From NCBI GenBank assembly GCA_944387905.1, contig CALXGU010000004.1:1-23125 (forward strand): DNA of 23,125 nucleotides. Reading direction: 5' to 3'. Each line of letters opens with the position of its first letter. Positions within the stretch are counted from its first letter, which is position 1. Both the position numbers and the translations under genes were made by a program. The notes beneath the pieces are model-generated. The model was given only the letters and a program-made list of their open reading frames with translations, ran no database searches and was not told the DNA's origin. The DNA is from an uncultured Clostridia bacterium. Lineage in GTDB: Bacteria > Bacillota > Clostridia > Oscillospirales > QAKW01. Positions 1 through 8,037 of this stretch are shown here, one piece after another.

Positions 1-22
1 TTTCCTCTGCATCTATTTGCTA

Positions 23-154
23 TTAATTGTCATCTGGCGCTGCCAGATCTTCTGTTATGCCTGATTCTCTATCAGTTTGTCCGGAATTGCATGCACACAA
101 AGATAGCAGCAACAAAAAACATATAAATAATGCGATTAATCTTTTAGTTTTCAT
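23..154 (-). CDS. Tiny putative lipoprotein (43 aa)
   Basis: A 43-residue reading frame starts at an ATG preceded by a strong GGAGGT site and ends at two adjacent stops (TAA then TAG). The protein begins with a basic MKTKR, then a hydrophobic run (about residues 6-20), then LCAC with Cys22 in a plausible lipobox position, and a short polar tail rich in Asp and Glu. This is the layout of a lipoprotein signal peptide with almost no mature domain. The ribosome binding site overlaps the stop of the metalloprotease remnant upstream, so the two were probably once translated together. It may be a real small lipoprotein or the 5' stub of a longer gene cut short. No function is assigned. Confidence 0.45.
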   Translation of the reverse strand: MKTKRLIALFICFLLLLSLCACNSGQTDRESGITEDLAAPDDN

Positions 155-165
155 ATTATGACCTC

Positions 166-480
166 CTAACTGTATAATGCATTGATTCCTAAAACTTCAT
201 CCCGGGTCGCAGAGGTTGCAGTTCTTACATTGAATCCCTGGTACATAAGTTTTCCCACATCGCCGTCTGCATTTGTATGAAGTAGCCCTAAAGCATGACC
301 GATCTCATGTGGGCAATAGATTTCCATTGAAGTTGTGTCGGCTCTGTATATGTCCAGTCATAAAAATGGTAATTCAGTATACAATCGGCATAATCTCTAT
401 CATTGTAATGCTCTACTTCTGTTGCATTTAAATTGTTATCAAGTGAAATTAACTTGTAAATCCAGTTGGTATTGACAATA
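166..480 (-). pseudogene. Remnant of a matrixin-like zinc metalloprotease (5'-truncated, frameshifted)
   Basis: On the minus strand, the frame ending at the TAG at 168-166 encodes HEIGHALGLLH (about 311-279), a full HExxHxxGxxH zinc site. It is followed about 12 residues later by LMYQG, which fits the Met-turn of metzincins, and the protein ends in INALYS. This frame closes upstream at a stop near 362. The coding-looking sequence continues upstream in a different frame (containing ATEVEHYNDRDYADCILNYH), so one frameshift lies around 335-370, near a run of five T/A. No signal peptide or propeptide is seen, and the 5' end runs into the promoter of the divergent operon at 472-500. I infer a secreted peptidase fragment that is no longer functional. 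A sequencing error could explain the frameshift but not the missing 5' end. Confidence 0.6.
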
Positions 481-500
481 CTTTTTTTATGATATAAAAT
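472..500 (+). promoter_or_regulatory. Sigma-A type promoter of the NuoE/NuoF/NfnB-like operon
   Basis: A perfect TTGACA -35 box (472-477) is followed after 17 nt by TAAAAT (495-500), a 5/6 match to TATAAT. The operon's first start codon lies 30 nt further on. No operator is obvious. Confidence 0.65.
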
Positions 501-530
501 AAAATGAATAACGCTAAAAAGGGGTATAAG

Positions 531-1031
531 ATGAAAAACTGTAAATGTTCGCATCAGACAAGCGATTTATCGCTTATAAGTAATGTGTTGGATGAATATA
601 AGAATAAGCCCGGCAGTCTGATAACAGTGCTGCAGAAAGCGCAGGAAATATACGGATATCTGCCGACAGACGTCATTTATCATATAGCGCAGGAAATGGA
701 TACCACACCGGCAGAGGTCATGGGAGTGGCGACATTCTATACTCAGTTTCGGCTAAAGCCTGTCGGCAAGTATCTTATAATGCTCTGTCAGGGCACAGCA
801 TGCCATGTAAACGGCTCGGAACGGATAGAGAGCGCCATTTGCCAAAGACTGGGGATCAGTGACGGCGATACGACGGACGACGGGATGTTTTCGCTCAAAA
901 ATGTCGCATGTCTGGGCTGCTGCAGTCTGTCTCCGGTAATGATGATAAACGGTGAGACATACGGTTCGCTTACACCTCAAAAGGCAATAGAGATAATAGA
1001 CGGAATTTACGCGAAGGAGGCAGGCAAATGA
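531..1031 (+). CDS. NuoE-like [2Fe-2S] subunit of an NAD(P)H-dependent oxidoreductase (StnA/HydC-like)
   Basis: This 166-aa protein is a thioredoxin-like [2Fe-2S] ferredoxin subunit of the NuoE/24-kDa family. The N-terminal helical part contains the family sequence VMGVATFYTQF (about 63-73). The cluster ligands are Cys86 and Cys91 (CQGTAC) and Cys127 and Cys131 (CLGCC). I start it at the ATG at 531 because AAGGGG lies 6 nt upstream; an in-frame ATG at 504 lacks a good ribosome binding site. The stop overlaps the next start as ATGA, so it is translationally coupled to the NuoF-like gene. In complexes of this kind the subunit passes electrons to or from the FMN subunit. It is cytoplasmic: there is no signal or membrane segment. 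The family is certain; the particular complex is inferred from the neighbours. Confidence 0.9.
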   Translation: MKNCKCSHQTSDLSLISNVLDEYKNKPGSLITVLQKAQEIYGYLPTDVIYHIAQEMDTTPAEVMGVATFYTQFRLKPVGKYLIMLCQGTACHVNGSERIESAICQRLGISDGDTTDDGMFSLKNVACLGCCSLSPVMMINGETYGSLTPQKAIEIIDGIYAKEAGK

Positions 1032-2767
1032 GAATAGTTGTCGGCGAGGGCAGCTGCGGGATCGCGGCGGGAGCCCATAAAGTATACGAGGCTGTTGAGA
1101 AGCTCAACTCGGGTATAGAGCTGGGTATCACCGGCTGTATCGGCATGTGCTTTCTGGAACCTATCGTTGATATCTACGACAGGGAAGAGCTTGTTCTGCG
1201 TCTTGTGCGTGTAAAGGAAAGCGACGCTCAGACAATAGTGCAGGCGGTAAAAAGCGGCGATTTGACACAGCTGTCAGGGCTTGCCATTACCGAAGATGAC
1301 AAGAGCTTTCTAGATAAGCAGACACGTATTGCTCTTCGCAACTGCGGTATTATAGATCCTACCGATATAGACCAGTACATAAACGCGGGCGGATATAAAG
1401 CGCTTGAAAAGGTACTTTCAATGACACCGCAGGCGGTAATAGATGAGATAAAAGTTTCGGGTCTTGCAGGCCGCGGCGGCGCGGGGTTCCCGACCTGGTT
1501 CAAATGGAACGCCGCGCGTGAATCGAACGGCGAGCCGAAGTACCTGATCTGCAACGCGGATGAGGGCGACCCGGGCGCATTTATGGATCGTGCCGTAATA
1601 GAGAGCGATCCTCATAACCTTATAGAGGGCATGCTGATAGGCGCTTATGCTATAGGCGCTGCGGAAATGGTAGTTTATGTGCGCGCGGAATATCCGCTGG
1701 CGATCGTGCGCCTTGAGAAGGCAATAGAGCAGGCGCGGGCAAAAGGATATTTGGGCAAAAACATTTTAGGCACCGGCTTTTGCTGCGATATGCGTATAAA
1801 AGCGGGAGCGGGCGCTTTCGTCTGCGGTGAGGAGACGGCGCTCATAGAGAGTCTTGAGGGCAAGCGCGGAATGCCGCGTTTGAAACCGCCGTTTCCGGCA
1901 CAGTGCGGATATAATGATCAGCCTTCCAATATAAACAACGTCGAGACTTTTGCCAATGTTGCATGGATAATACAAAACGGCGGAGAGAAATTTGCCGCTA
2001 TGGGCACAAAAGACAGCAAAGGCACAAAGGTATTTGCGCTGACAGGTAAAATCAAGCGCGGCGGCCTTGTTGAGGTGCCGATGGGAATGACTATACGCGA
2101 TATTATTTATGATATCGGCGGCGGGATCCGCGGAGACAGAAAATGCAAGGCGGTTCAGCTGGGCGGCCCGTCAGGCGGCTGTGTGCCGTATGACAAATTC
2201 GACACTGTAATAGACTATAAAGCACTTGCCGCTACAGGCGCCATTATGGGTTCGGGCGGTATGGTCGTCATGGACGACACGACATGTATGGTCGGCATGG
2301 CAAAATTCTTTTTGGATTTTACTGCCAAAGAGTCGTGCGGGAAGTGCGTGCACTGCCGTATAGGCACCAAGCGTCTGCTCGAAATACTTGACCGTATCAC
2401 GAAAGGTGAGGGCAAAGACGGGGATATAGAACTGCTTGAGGAGCTTTGCGACGGAGTCAAATCCGGTGCGTTGTGCGGACTGGGACAGACTGCACCCAAT
2501 CCCGTTTTGTCGACTATACGCTATTTCCGCGACGAGTATGAAGCGCATATAAAAGAAAAGCGCTGTCCCGTAGGAGAATGCCGTGATCTGCTCACTTATA
2601 CGATAGAAAAAGAAAAATGCCGCGGCTGTACTCTCTGCGCCAAAAAGTGTCCTGTCAACGCTATTTCCGGTCAGGTCAAGGCGCCGCATGAAATTGACAG
2701 AGATGTGTGCATAAAATGCGGACAGTGCGTAACTCTTTGCCGTTTCGGCGCAATAACGGTCAGATAA
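1028..2767 (+). CDS. NuoF/HydB-like FMN and Fe-S subunit (StnB-like), NADH-binding
   Basis: This 579-aa protein has the fused architecture of HydB-type NuoF proteins. Residues 1-60 form a thioredoxin-like [2Fe-2S] domain (Cys10, Cys37, Cys41; only three obvious cysteines). Residues about 140-430 form the NADH/FMN domain, with GLAGRGGAGFPTWFKW (145-160), CNADEGDPGAFMDR (175-188) and GAGAFVCGEETALIESLEG (260-278). Then comes the NuoF 4Fe-4S motif CGKCVHC (437-443), with Cys483 as likely fourth ligand. At the C terminus there are two 4Fe-4S ferredoxin motifs (Cys531/534/537/541 and Cys561/564/567/571). GGAGG precedes the ATG, which overlaps the previous stop by 4 nt. It should oxidise or reduce NAD(H) at FMN. 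The same architecture occurs in hydrogenase and formate dehydrogenase complexes; here the partner is the NfnB-like gene. Confidence 0.92.
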   Translation: MRIVVGEGSCGIAAGAHKVYEAVEKLNSGIELGITGCIGMCFLEPIVDIYDREELVLRLVRVKESDAQTIVQAVKSGDLTQLSGLAITEDDKSFLDKQTRIALRNCGIIDPTDIDQYINAGGYKALEKVLSMTPQAVIDEIKVSGLAGRGGAGFPTWFKWNAARESNGEPKYLICNADEGDPGAFMDRAVIESDPHNLIEGMLIGAYAIGAAEMVVYVRAEYPLAIVRLEKAIEQARAKGYLGKNILGTGFCCDMRIKAGAGAFVCGEETALIESLEGKRGMPRLKPPFPAQCGYNDQPSNINNVETFANVAWIIQNGGEKFAAMGTKDSKGTKVFALTGKIKRGGLVEVPMGMTIRDIIYDIGGGIRGDRKCKAVQLGGPSGGCVPYDKFDTVIDYKALAATGAIMGSGGMVVMDDTTCMVGMAKFFLDFTAKESCGKCVHCRIGTKRLLEILDRITKGEGKDGDIELLEELCDGVKSGALCGLGQTAPNPVLSTIRYFRDEYEAHIKEKRCPVGECRDLLTYTIEKEKCRGCTLCAKKCPVNAISGQVKAPHEIDRDVCIKCGQCVTLCRFGAITVR

Positions 2768-2778
2768 GGAGATTTGGA

Positions 2779-4818
2779 ATGGATAAGATCACAGTTACGA
2801 TAAACGGCAAAGCGTGTCAGGGAAACCGCAATGATACAATACTGAATATTGCTGCGGCAAACGGCATAGTCATTCCTACGCTTTGTCATCACTATAATGT
2901 AAAACGATACGGCGCCTGCGGGATATGTGTCGTCGAGGCTGAGAATTCGCCCAAACTGATGCGCGCCTGCTCAACGGTTGCGACAGACGGAGCGGTATAC
3001 TATACAGAATCCGAACGTGTGGTAAAGGTGCGTAAAATCGCGCTTGAGCTGCTGATGAGCGATCATGAGGGCGACTGCAAGGGCCCGTGTTCGTTAAACT
3101 GTCCTGCCGGTACCGACTGCCAGGGCTATGTCAAGGCAATCGCGCAGGGCGACAACAGACACGCCGTTGAGATAATAAAGGAAAAGATACCTCTGCCCGC
3201 GTCTATAGGCAGGGTATGTCCGCATCCGTGCGAGACCGCCTGCCGCCGCGCGCATGTTGAGGAGCCGATATCCATAGCGTTTTTGAAATACTATGCGGCG
3301 GATAAGGTACTGGCTTCAAACAGTCCCGTGCTCCCCAAGCCAAAGCCTGCAAGCGGCAAGACTGTCGGTATAATAGGCGGCGGGCCGGGCGGTCTTACGG
3401 CGGCGTATTTTCTTGCGCTTGCCGGACACGCGGTGACGGTTTATGACGCAATGCCGCAAATGGGCGGTATGCTGCGTTACGGTATCCCCGAATACCGTCT
3501 GCCTAAGTCTGTACTTGACAAAGAGATCGCTGAGATCAGGTCTGCCGGCGTAAAGATGGAAAACAATATCAAAATAGGAACAGATATAACGCTGGCTCAG
3601 CTCAGAGACAGACATGATGCTGTTGTAGTGGCGATAGGCGCATGGAAAAACATGGGTCTTGGCTGTGAAGGCGAGGATTTAGACGGCGTGATGGGCGGCA
3701 TTGAATTTTTGCGCAAGATTGCGCTGGGTCTGCCGACAGGCATAGGCAAATCAGTTGCGGTCGTCGGCGGTGGCAATACCGCTATGGACGCCTGCCGTAC
3801 CGCTGTGCGCGCAGGAGCGGAAAAAGTATACGTGATTTACCGCCGTACAAGAGACGAGATGCCGGCTGAGGATATAGAAATAGATGAGGCCACAGAAGAG
3901 GGCGTTGTTTTTAAGTTTCTCACAAATCCAGACTGTATCATCGGCGAAAACGGCAAGGTCACAAAAGTCAGACTTCAGGTCATGGAGCTGGGAGAACCGG
4001 ACGCGAGCGGCAGACGTTCGCCTGTTCCGGTAGAGGGCGAGTTTGAAACGCTGAGCGTCGACAGCGTTATCTGTGCTATCGGACAGAAGGTAAACGTAAG
4101 CGGCTTTGAGGAGCTGGAACTCAACAAACGCGGGATAATAAGCGCAGACGAGCGCACCTTTGCGACATCGCTGCCCGGAGTGTTTGCGGTAGGCGATGCT
4201 ACTAACCGCGGCGCGTCTATAGCGATAGCCGCTATAGGCGAGGCTAACAAGGCGGCTATGGTGATAGACGGGTATCTCTGCGGTATGGACATTCCATACA
4301 GAAAGCCGTATGTGTCAGAGCGTGATACGGACGATATCGACTTTACAAGGTTTGAAAAATCTGCGCGCGTAAAAATGCCGGTGCGCCCTGCACAGCAGAG
4401 AAAGCATGATTTTAAAGAGGTCAATCTCGGATTCTCAGACGCGGACGCCGTAGCAGAGGCAAAGCGCTGTCTGGAATGCGGGTGTCATGACTATAAAGAC
4501 TGTAAGCTTATAAAATACGCCAATATGTACGAGCTTGATCCGGACAGGTTTGCCGGAGAAAAGCACACCTGTTATGTTGAGCGCAAGCTTGAGGTCATAG
4601 AGCGCAATCAGGGCAAATGCATTTTATGTAATCTTTGCGTGCGCGAGTGCAGGGAAGTAGCAGGCAAGGGCATACTGGGACTTGTCGACCGCGGATTCAA
4701 AACCGTTATCAGGCCTGAGTTCAGGGACAGCTCTGTTATCAGCGGCTGTGCGGACTGCCTTGCGTGCGTTGACGCATGTCCGACCGGGGCTCTTAAATTT
4801 ATAGGCAATAAAAAATGA
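2779..4818 (+). CDS. NfnB/GltD-like FAD-NADP(H) oxidoreductase with N- and C-terminal ferredoxin domains (StnC-like)
   Basis: I start this 679-aa protein at the ATG at 2779, with AGGAG 7 nt upstream; an in-frame ATG at 2707 lies inside the preceding gene. Domains in order: a NuoG-type [2Fe-2S] ferredoxin (Cys36, 47, 50, 64); a Cys-rich Fe-S region (HEGDCKGPCSLNC at 96-108, Cys114, then Cys147/151/155) as in GltD and NfnB; an FAD Rossmann fold (GIIGGGPGGL, 197-206); an NAD(P) fold (VAVVGGGNTAMD, 326-337) ending in YRR (354-356), suited to the NADPH 2'-phosphate; a second FAD motif (GVFAVGDAT, 467-475); a CLECGC motif (564-569); and a C-terminal two-cluster ferredoxin (Cys614/617/620/624 and Cys657/660/663/667). 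This fusion, beside NuoE- and NuoF-like subunits and without NfnA or an H-cluster subunit, is the composition of the Stn family. It would be the NADPH and bifurcating subunit. Its biochemical role is inferred. Confidence 0.85.
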   Translation: MDKITVTINGKACQGNRNDTILNIAAANGIVIPTLCHHYNVKRYGACGICVVEAENSPKLMRACSTVATDGAVYYTESERVVKVRKIALELLMSDHEGDCKGPCSLNCPAGTDCQGYVKAIAQGDNRHAVEIIKEKIPLPASIGRVCPHPCETACRRAHVEEPISIAFLKYYAADKVLASNSPVLPKPKPASGKTVGIIGGGPGGLTAAYFLALAGHAVTVYDAMPQMGGMLRYGIPEYRLPKSVLDKEIAEIRSAGVKMENNIKIGTDITLAQLRDRHDAVVVAIGAWKNMGLGCEGEDLDGVMGGIEFLRKIALGLPTGIGKSVAVVGGGNTAMDACRTAVRAGAEKVYVIYRRTRDEMPAEDIEIDEATEEGVVFKFLTNPDCIIGENGKVTKVRLQVMELGEPDASGRRSPVPVEGEFETLSVDSVICAIGQKVNVSGFEELELNKRGIISADERTFATSLPGVFAVGDATNRGASIAIAAIGEANKAAMVIDGYLCGMDIPYRKPYVSERDTDDIDFTRFEKSARVKMPVRPAQQRKHDFKEVNLGFSDADAVAEAKRCLECGCHDYKDCKLIKYANMYELDPDRFAGEKHTCYVERKLEVIERNQGKCILCNLCVRECREVAGKGILGLVDRGFKTVIRPEFRDSSVISGCADCLACVDACPTGALKFIGNKK

Positions 4819-4863
4819 CCTTTCGCAGTTGTTGAAAATACGGCTCTGTTTGCCGGTATGAAT

Positions 4864-4902
4864 AAAAATGTCTGTATGCTTTGGCGTACGGACATTTTTT
4901 TT
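4864..4902 (+). terminator. Rho-independent terminator of the NuoE/NuoF/NfnB-like operon
   Basis: A stem of at least 13 bp (4867-4879 with 4884-4896, two G-U pairs), extended by flanking A-T pairs, closes on a TTTG loop. It is followed by a T-run to 4902. It lies 46 nt after the operon's last stop. Confidence 0.85.
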
Positions 4903-4923
4903 GATTTGGTCATACTAGAAATA

Positions 4924-4952
4924 TTTACATATCTGTTATTTTCTGATATACT
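4924..4952 (+). promoter_or_regulatory. Sigma-A type promoter of the alpha-galactosidase gene
   Basis: TTTACA (4924-4929), a 17-nt spacer and TATACT (4947-4952) stand 32 nt before the ATG and just after the preceding terminator. The gene is therefore an independent transcription unit. No catabolite-repression operator stands out. Confidence 0.7.
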
Positions 4953-4983
4953 TGTGTTGCAAATAAAGAGTGAGGTGAAAATA

Positions 4984-7149
4984 ATGTCTGTAAAATACAT
5001 CGAAGATGAAAAAAAGTTCATTTTGGAGACGGAAAACAGCTGTTACGTCATGCAGATCTTATACGGCAGATTTCCTGTGCATCTGTACTACGGCGCCAAA
5101 ACGGACTTGAGCGGTATGAACTATGTAAATCCGTATAAGTCGTTTTCTCCGTATTTTGAAAGCTACGGCACGGAATACAGTCCTGATGTAGGTATGTCGG
5201 AGTACTCCTATTTCGGCTGCGGAGATTTTCGTATAACTCCGCTGCGCATACAAAATAAAAACGGTGACAGCGTCACTCATTTTACATATAGATCCCACCG
5301 TATCTTTGACGGCAGACGCGAGATTGACGGACTGCCGTTTGCATCTGCGGATAAAAGCACACAGACACTTGAACTCACACTTGAGGATTCGGTAAGCGGA
5401 TGTGAAATGCAGCTGTATTATACGGTATTTGAAAAGGAAAATGTAATTTCAAGGTATGTGCGTATAGAAAATAAGAGCGGCAGCGACGTTAAGATAGAAA
5501 AGCTGATGAGTCTGATGCTTGATCTCCCGTCATGCGAGTATGACATGATAAGTCTATACGGCGCGCATAATGCAGAACGCAGTTTTCAGCGCGTGCCGCT
5601 TTTCCACGGCGTTCAGAGCGTAATGAGCCGCCGCGGAGCGTCGAGTCATCAGTATAATCCGTTTATAGCACTGTGCAGCAAAGGCGCTGCGGAACGCAGC
5701 GGTGATGTATACGGCTTTAATTTTGTATACAGCGGCGATTTTCTTGATGAGGTCGAGGTGGACCAGACCTGCGGCACCCGCGTTCAGATAGGACTCGGCA
5801 GCGAGAATTTCACATGGCTTTTGGAGAGCGGTCAAAGCTTTATTTCGCCTGAAGCCGTCATGACATATTCATCATGCGGCCTGGGAGGTATGTCCTCAAA
5901 TTTTCATCGGTTTGTGCGTAAGCATATTTTACCGCCCGAGCCGTTTGAAAGGCGGCCTGTCGTGCTCAATACCTGGGAGGCATGCTATTTCAATATAGAC
6001 GAAAAGGAAATGCTTAGATTTGCAAAGTCTGCCGCGGACGCCGGCATAGACATGCTTGTTATGGACGACGGCTGGTTCGGCGCGAGAAATAATGACAGAG
6101 CGGGACTGGGAGACTGGTACGCAAACGCCGAAAAGTTTAAAAACGGACTCAAATCCTTTGCGGACAATGTAAAGGCATACGGTATAAAATTCGGCATCTG
6201 GATAGAACCTGAAATGGTAAATCCCGACAGCGATCTTTACAGGGCCCATCCCGACTGGTGCATACAGTGCCGCGGCAGAGAGAGCATGCTTTCCAGAAAT
6301 CAGCTTGTGCTGGATATGTCAAACCCGAAGGTCTTGAAATATCTTAAGGACTCGTTTGCCAAGGCTTTTGACGGAGTGGGCATAGACTATTTCAAATGGG
6401 ATATGAACAGACATATGTCACAGGTCGGCTCTCCCGCGCTTGCACCGGAAAGACAGGGCGAAACCTCATACAGGTATATGCTTGGTGTTTATGATCTGTA
6501 CAGATGGTTTGCAGAGCATTTCCCGGATGCCATGATAGAAAACTGTTCCGGAGGCGGCGGCAGATATGATCTTGGAATGATGAAGTATTCGACTCAGATA
6601 TGGACCAGTGACAATACATGGCCTAAAAAGCGCATGAAAATACAGTACTCATCCACGCTTGCATACCCGACATGCGTGATGAGCTGTCACGTCTCAAACC
6701 CGAAAAACATATGTGAAAATCCGGATGAGCTCAGATACCGCTGGCATGTTGCGCTCAACGGCGCGCTTGGGTATGAAATGCATCTTCCAAATGCGAGCGA
6801 CGCTATAAAAAGCACGGTAAAAGAGCAGGTCGAAAAATACCGTGAGTATGAACATCTCATACTCAAGGGTGAATTTCATCGTATACTGAGTCCGTTTGAC
6901 AGCAATTATTACGCGTATTATTTCACGGACAGCGATTATGCCGAATTCCTTTTAAGCTTTGAACAGAGCTACGGGGAAAGTCCGGTCAGACTTGCGCTTG
7001 CGCTGCCTGAGGCGGATATCGGTGCAATGTATAGGGATACGGTGAGCGGACAGGTTTTTGAAGGCAGTGCGCTTGCAAAAGGAATAACAGTCAAAACCAG
7101 CGAGCGTGATCCGTACTCTGTAATGTGGCATTTTGTAAAAGAAAAATAA
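4984..7149 (+). CDS. Alpha-galactosidase, glycoside hydrolase family 36
   Basis: This 721-aa protein hydrolyses terminal alpha-1,6-galactose from oligosaccharides such as raffinose and melibiose if it follows its family. The N-terminal beta-sandwich (about 1-320) precedes the catalytic barrel, with LNTWEACYFN (328-337), MDDGWFG (360-366) and WIEPEMVNPDSDLY (406-419). The nucleophile should be Asp473 in YFKWDMNR and the acid/base Asp543 in IWTSDNT. ENCSGGGGRYDLGMM (519-533) is also characteristic. Length matches cytoplasmic bacterial GH36 enzymes of about 720-730 aa. There is no signal peptide, so it should act on imported sugars. GTGAGGTG lies just upstream of the chosen ATG; an in-frame ATG at 4858 would place the start inside the terminator. 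No transporter or regulator gene adjoins it, so its substrate is not indicated by context. Confidence 0.93.
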   Translation: MSVKYIEDEKKFILETENSCYVMQILYGRFPVHLYYGAKTDLSGMNYVNPYKSFSPYFESYGTEYSPDVGMSEYSYFGCGDFRITPLRIQNKNGDSVTHFTYRSHRIFDGRREIDGLPFASADKSTQTLELTLEDSVSGCEMQLYYTVFEKENVISRYVRIENKSGSDVKIEKLMSLMLDLPSCEYDMISLYGAHNAERSFQRVPLFHGVQSVMSRRGASSHQYNPFIALCSKGAAERSGDVYGFNFVYSGDFLDEVEVDQTCGTRVQIGLGSENFTWLLESGQSFISPEAVMTYSSCGLGGMSSNFHRFVRKHILPPEPFERRPVVLNTWEACYFNIDEKEMLRFAKSAADAGIDMLVMDDGWFGARNNDRAGLGDWYANAEKFKNGLKSFADNVKAYGIKFGIWIEPEMVNPDSDLYRAHPDWCIQCRGRESMLSRNQLVLDMSNPKVLKYLKDSFAKAFDGVGIDYFKWDMNRHMSQVGSPALAPERQGETSYRYMLGVYDLYRWFAEHFPDAMIENCSGGGGRYDLGMMKYSTQIWTSDNTWPKKRMKIQYSSTLAYPTCVMSCHVSNPKNICENPDELRYRWHVALNGALGYEMHLPNASDAIKSTVKEQVEKYREYEHLILKGEFHRILSPFDSNYYAYYFTDSDYAEFLLSFEQSYGESPVRLALALPEADIGAMYRDTVSGQVFEGSALAKGITVKTSERDPYSVMWHFVKEK

Positions 7150-7155
7150 TATAAA

Positions 7156-7181
7156 AACGACGCGGCAGATACCGCGTCGTT
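7156..7181. terminator. Bidirectional terminator between the GH36 gene and the DUF1275 gene
   Basis: A perfect 10-bp stem (AACGACGCGG with CCGCGTCGTT) encloses a 6-nt loop. T-rich tracts follow on both strands. It sits between two convergent genes and can serve both. Confidence 0.85.
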
Positions 7182-7218
7182 TCTTTATAATATTCAATGG
7201 CTTTCAGGATAATAAATA

Positions 7219-7929
7219 TCAATGACCTTCAGGCTTGAGTCCTAGCAGATCATGCTCGCTGCGCATATCGGCGTATGCCAGACGCATAAGCACTATAAAC
7301 ATCGGCACTAAAGCAAGCCAGATGGATTTTTCGGGAATGTAACCGCTCAACACTGCCACAGCGGCGCCGCCTGCAAAGAAACAGCATATCATTGCCAGAT
7401 GAGTAAGGCCGCGCTTTAATGCCTCTGTATCCTTTTTCCTGAGTAATTTTGCCGCTGCGACTCCGATCTGACGTATGTGATTTGTGCAGAATGTGGTCGC
7501 CATGGGAACGCCCTGGGCGCGTCTGAAAGTATTATACTGCATGGATGCGATAAAATTTATCACTACCTGCGTTATCTGATTGGGGGCGCTCAGAGGTATG
7601 AATCCGATGATCAGCAGTACAGTAAATTCAAAAATAATAAGATATGTATCCCAGCGCAGAAATCTCAGCTTTTTTATCGGTACAGGCAGAGCTTCGGATA
7701 TAAACGCTCCCAGCATATATGCGGATATGGGAATGAGAAAATACAGTCCGTCGGTAAATCTGCCCTGACCGAAAGCGATGGACATCAAAACGACATTTGC
7801 AGTCTGAGCGTTGCAGAATACTCCTCCGCGTACGGTATAGGTATACCCTCCCATCATTCCGGCACTCATCATAAGAAGCGCAAATATTATTTTTTGCTCA
7901 CAAGCAAGGTATTTGTTTGTCGTACTCAT
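7219..7929 (-). CDS. DUF1275 (YoaK-type) membrane protein
   Basis: A 236-aa integral membrane protein with about six hydrophobic segments (near residues 15-35, 45-75, 92-112, 118-130, 175-195 and 203-220). It has the layout and conserved loops of DUF1275: an N-terminal AGMMGGYTYTVRGGVFCNAQTANVV region, and a central MQYNTFRR followed by ATTFCTNHIRQ, where the family usually has an ATT..TG..R-like sequence. The function of this family is not established; it is often called a putative transporter. AAAGGTG serves as ribosome binding site. It lies about 108 nt downstream of the aldolase gene, with a moderate hairpin between them, so it may be partly co-transcribed. No substrate can be proposed. 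Confidence 0.8.
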   Translation of the reverse strand: MSTTNKYLACEQKIIFALLMMSAGMMGGYTYTVRGGVFCNAQTANVVLMSIAFGQGRFTDGLYFLIPISAYMLGAFISEALPVPIKKLRFLRWDTYLIIFEFTVLLIIGFIPLSAPNQITQVVINFIASMQYNTFRRAQGVPMATTFCTNHIRQIGVAAAKLLRKKDTEALKRGLTHLAMICCFFAGGAAVAVLSGYIPEKSIWLALVPMFIVLMRLAYADMRSEHDLLGLKPEGH

Positions 7930-7961
7930 ACAGCACCTTTAAAAACTCAAAAAATTCAACA

Positions 7962-7987
7962 GGACACCGCCCAAAACAGCGGTGCCC
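7962..7987 (-). terminator. Possible terminator or attenuator downstream of the aldolase gene
   Basis: Read on the minus strand, GGGCACCGC pairs with GCGGTGTCC (9 bp, one G-U) around an 8-nt loop. The T-run begins only 7 nt after the stem, so termination may be incomplete and the membrane protein gene downstream could receive read-through. Confidence 0.45.
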
Positions 7988-8037
7988 CGGTTTTATAAGA
8001 TAAACTTTGCAGAAAACGTACGGATATAACCGCTTTC

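Noticed and set aside
2171..2689. Long open frames on the minus strand opposite the NuoF-like gene, such as 2171-2689
   Set aside because: They lie antisense to a well-conserved gene, lack ribosome binding sites and encode no recognisable motif. They are by-products of codon use.
531..4818. Electron-bifurcating [FeFe] hydrogenase (HydABC)
   Set aside because: The third gene has no H-cluster cysteine motifs. It has FAD and NADP Rossmann folds of the GltD/NfnB type instead.
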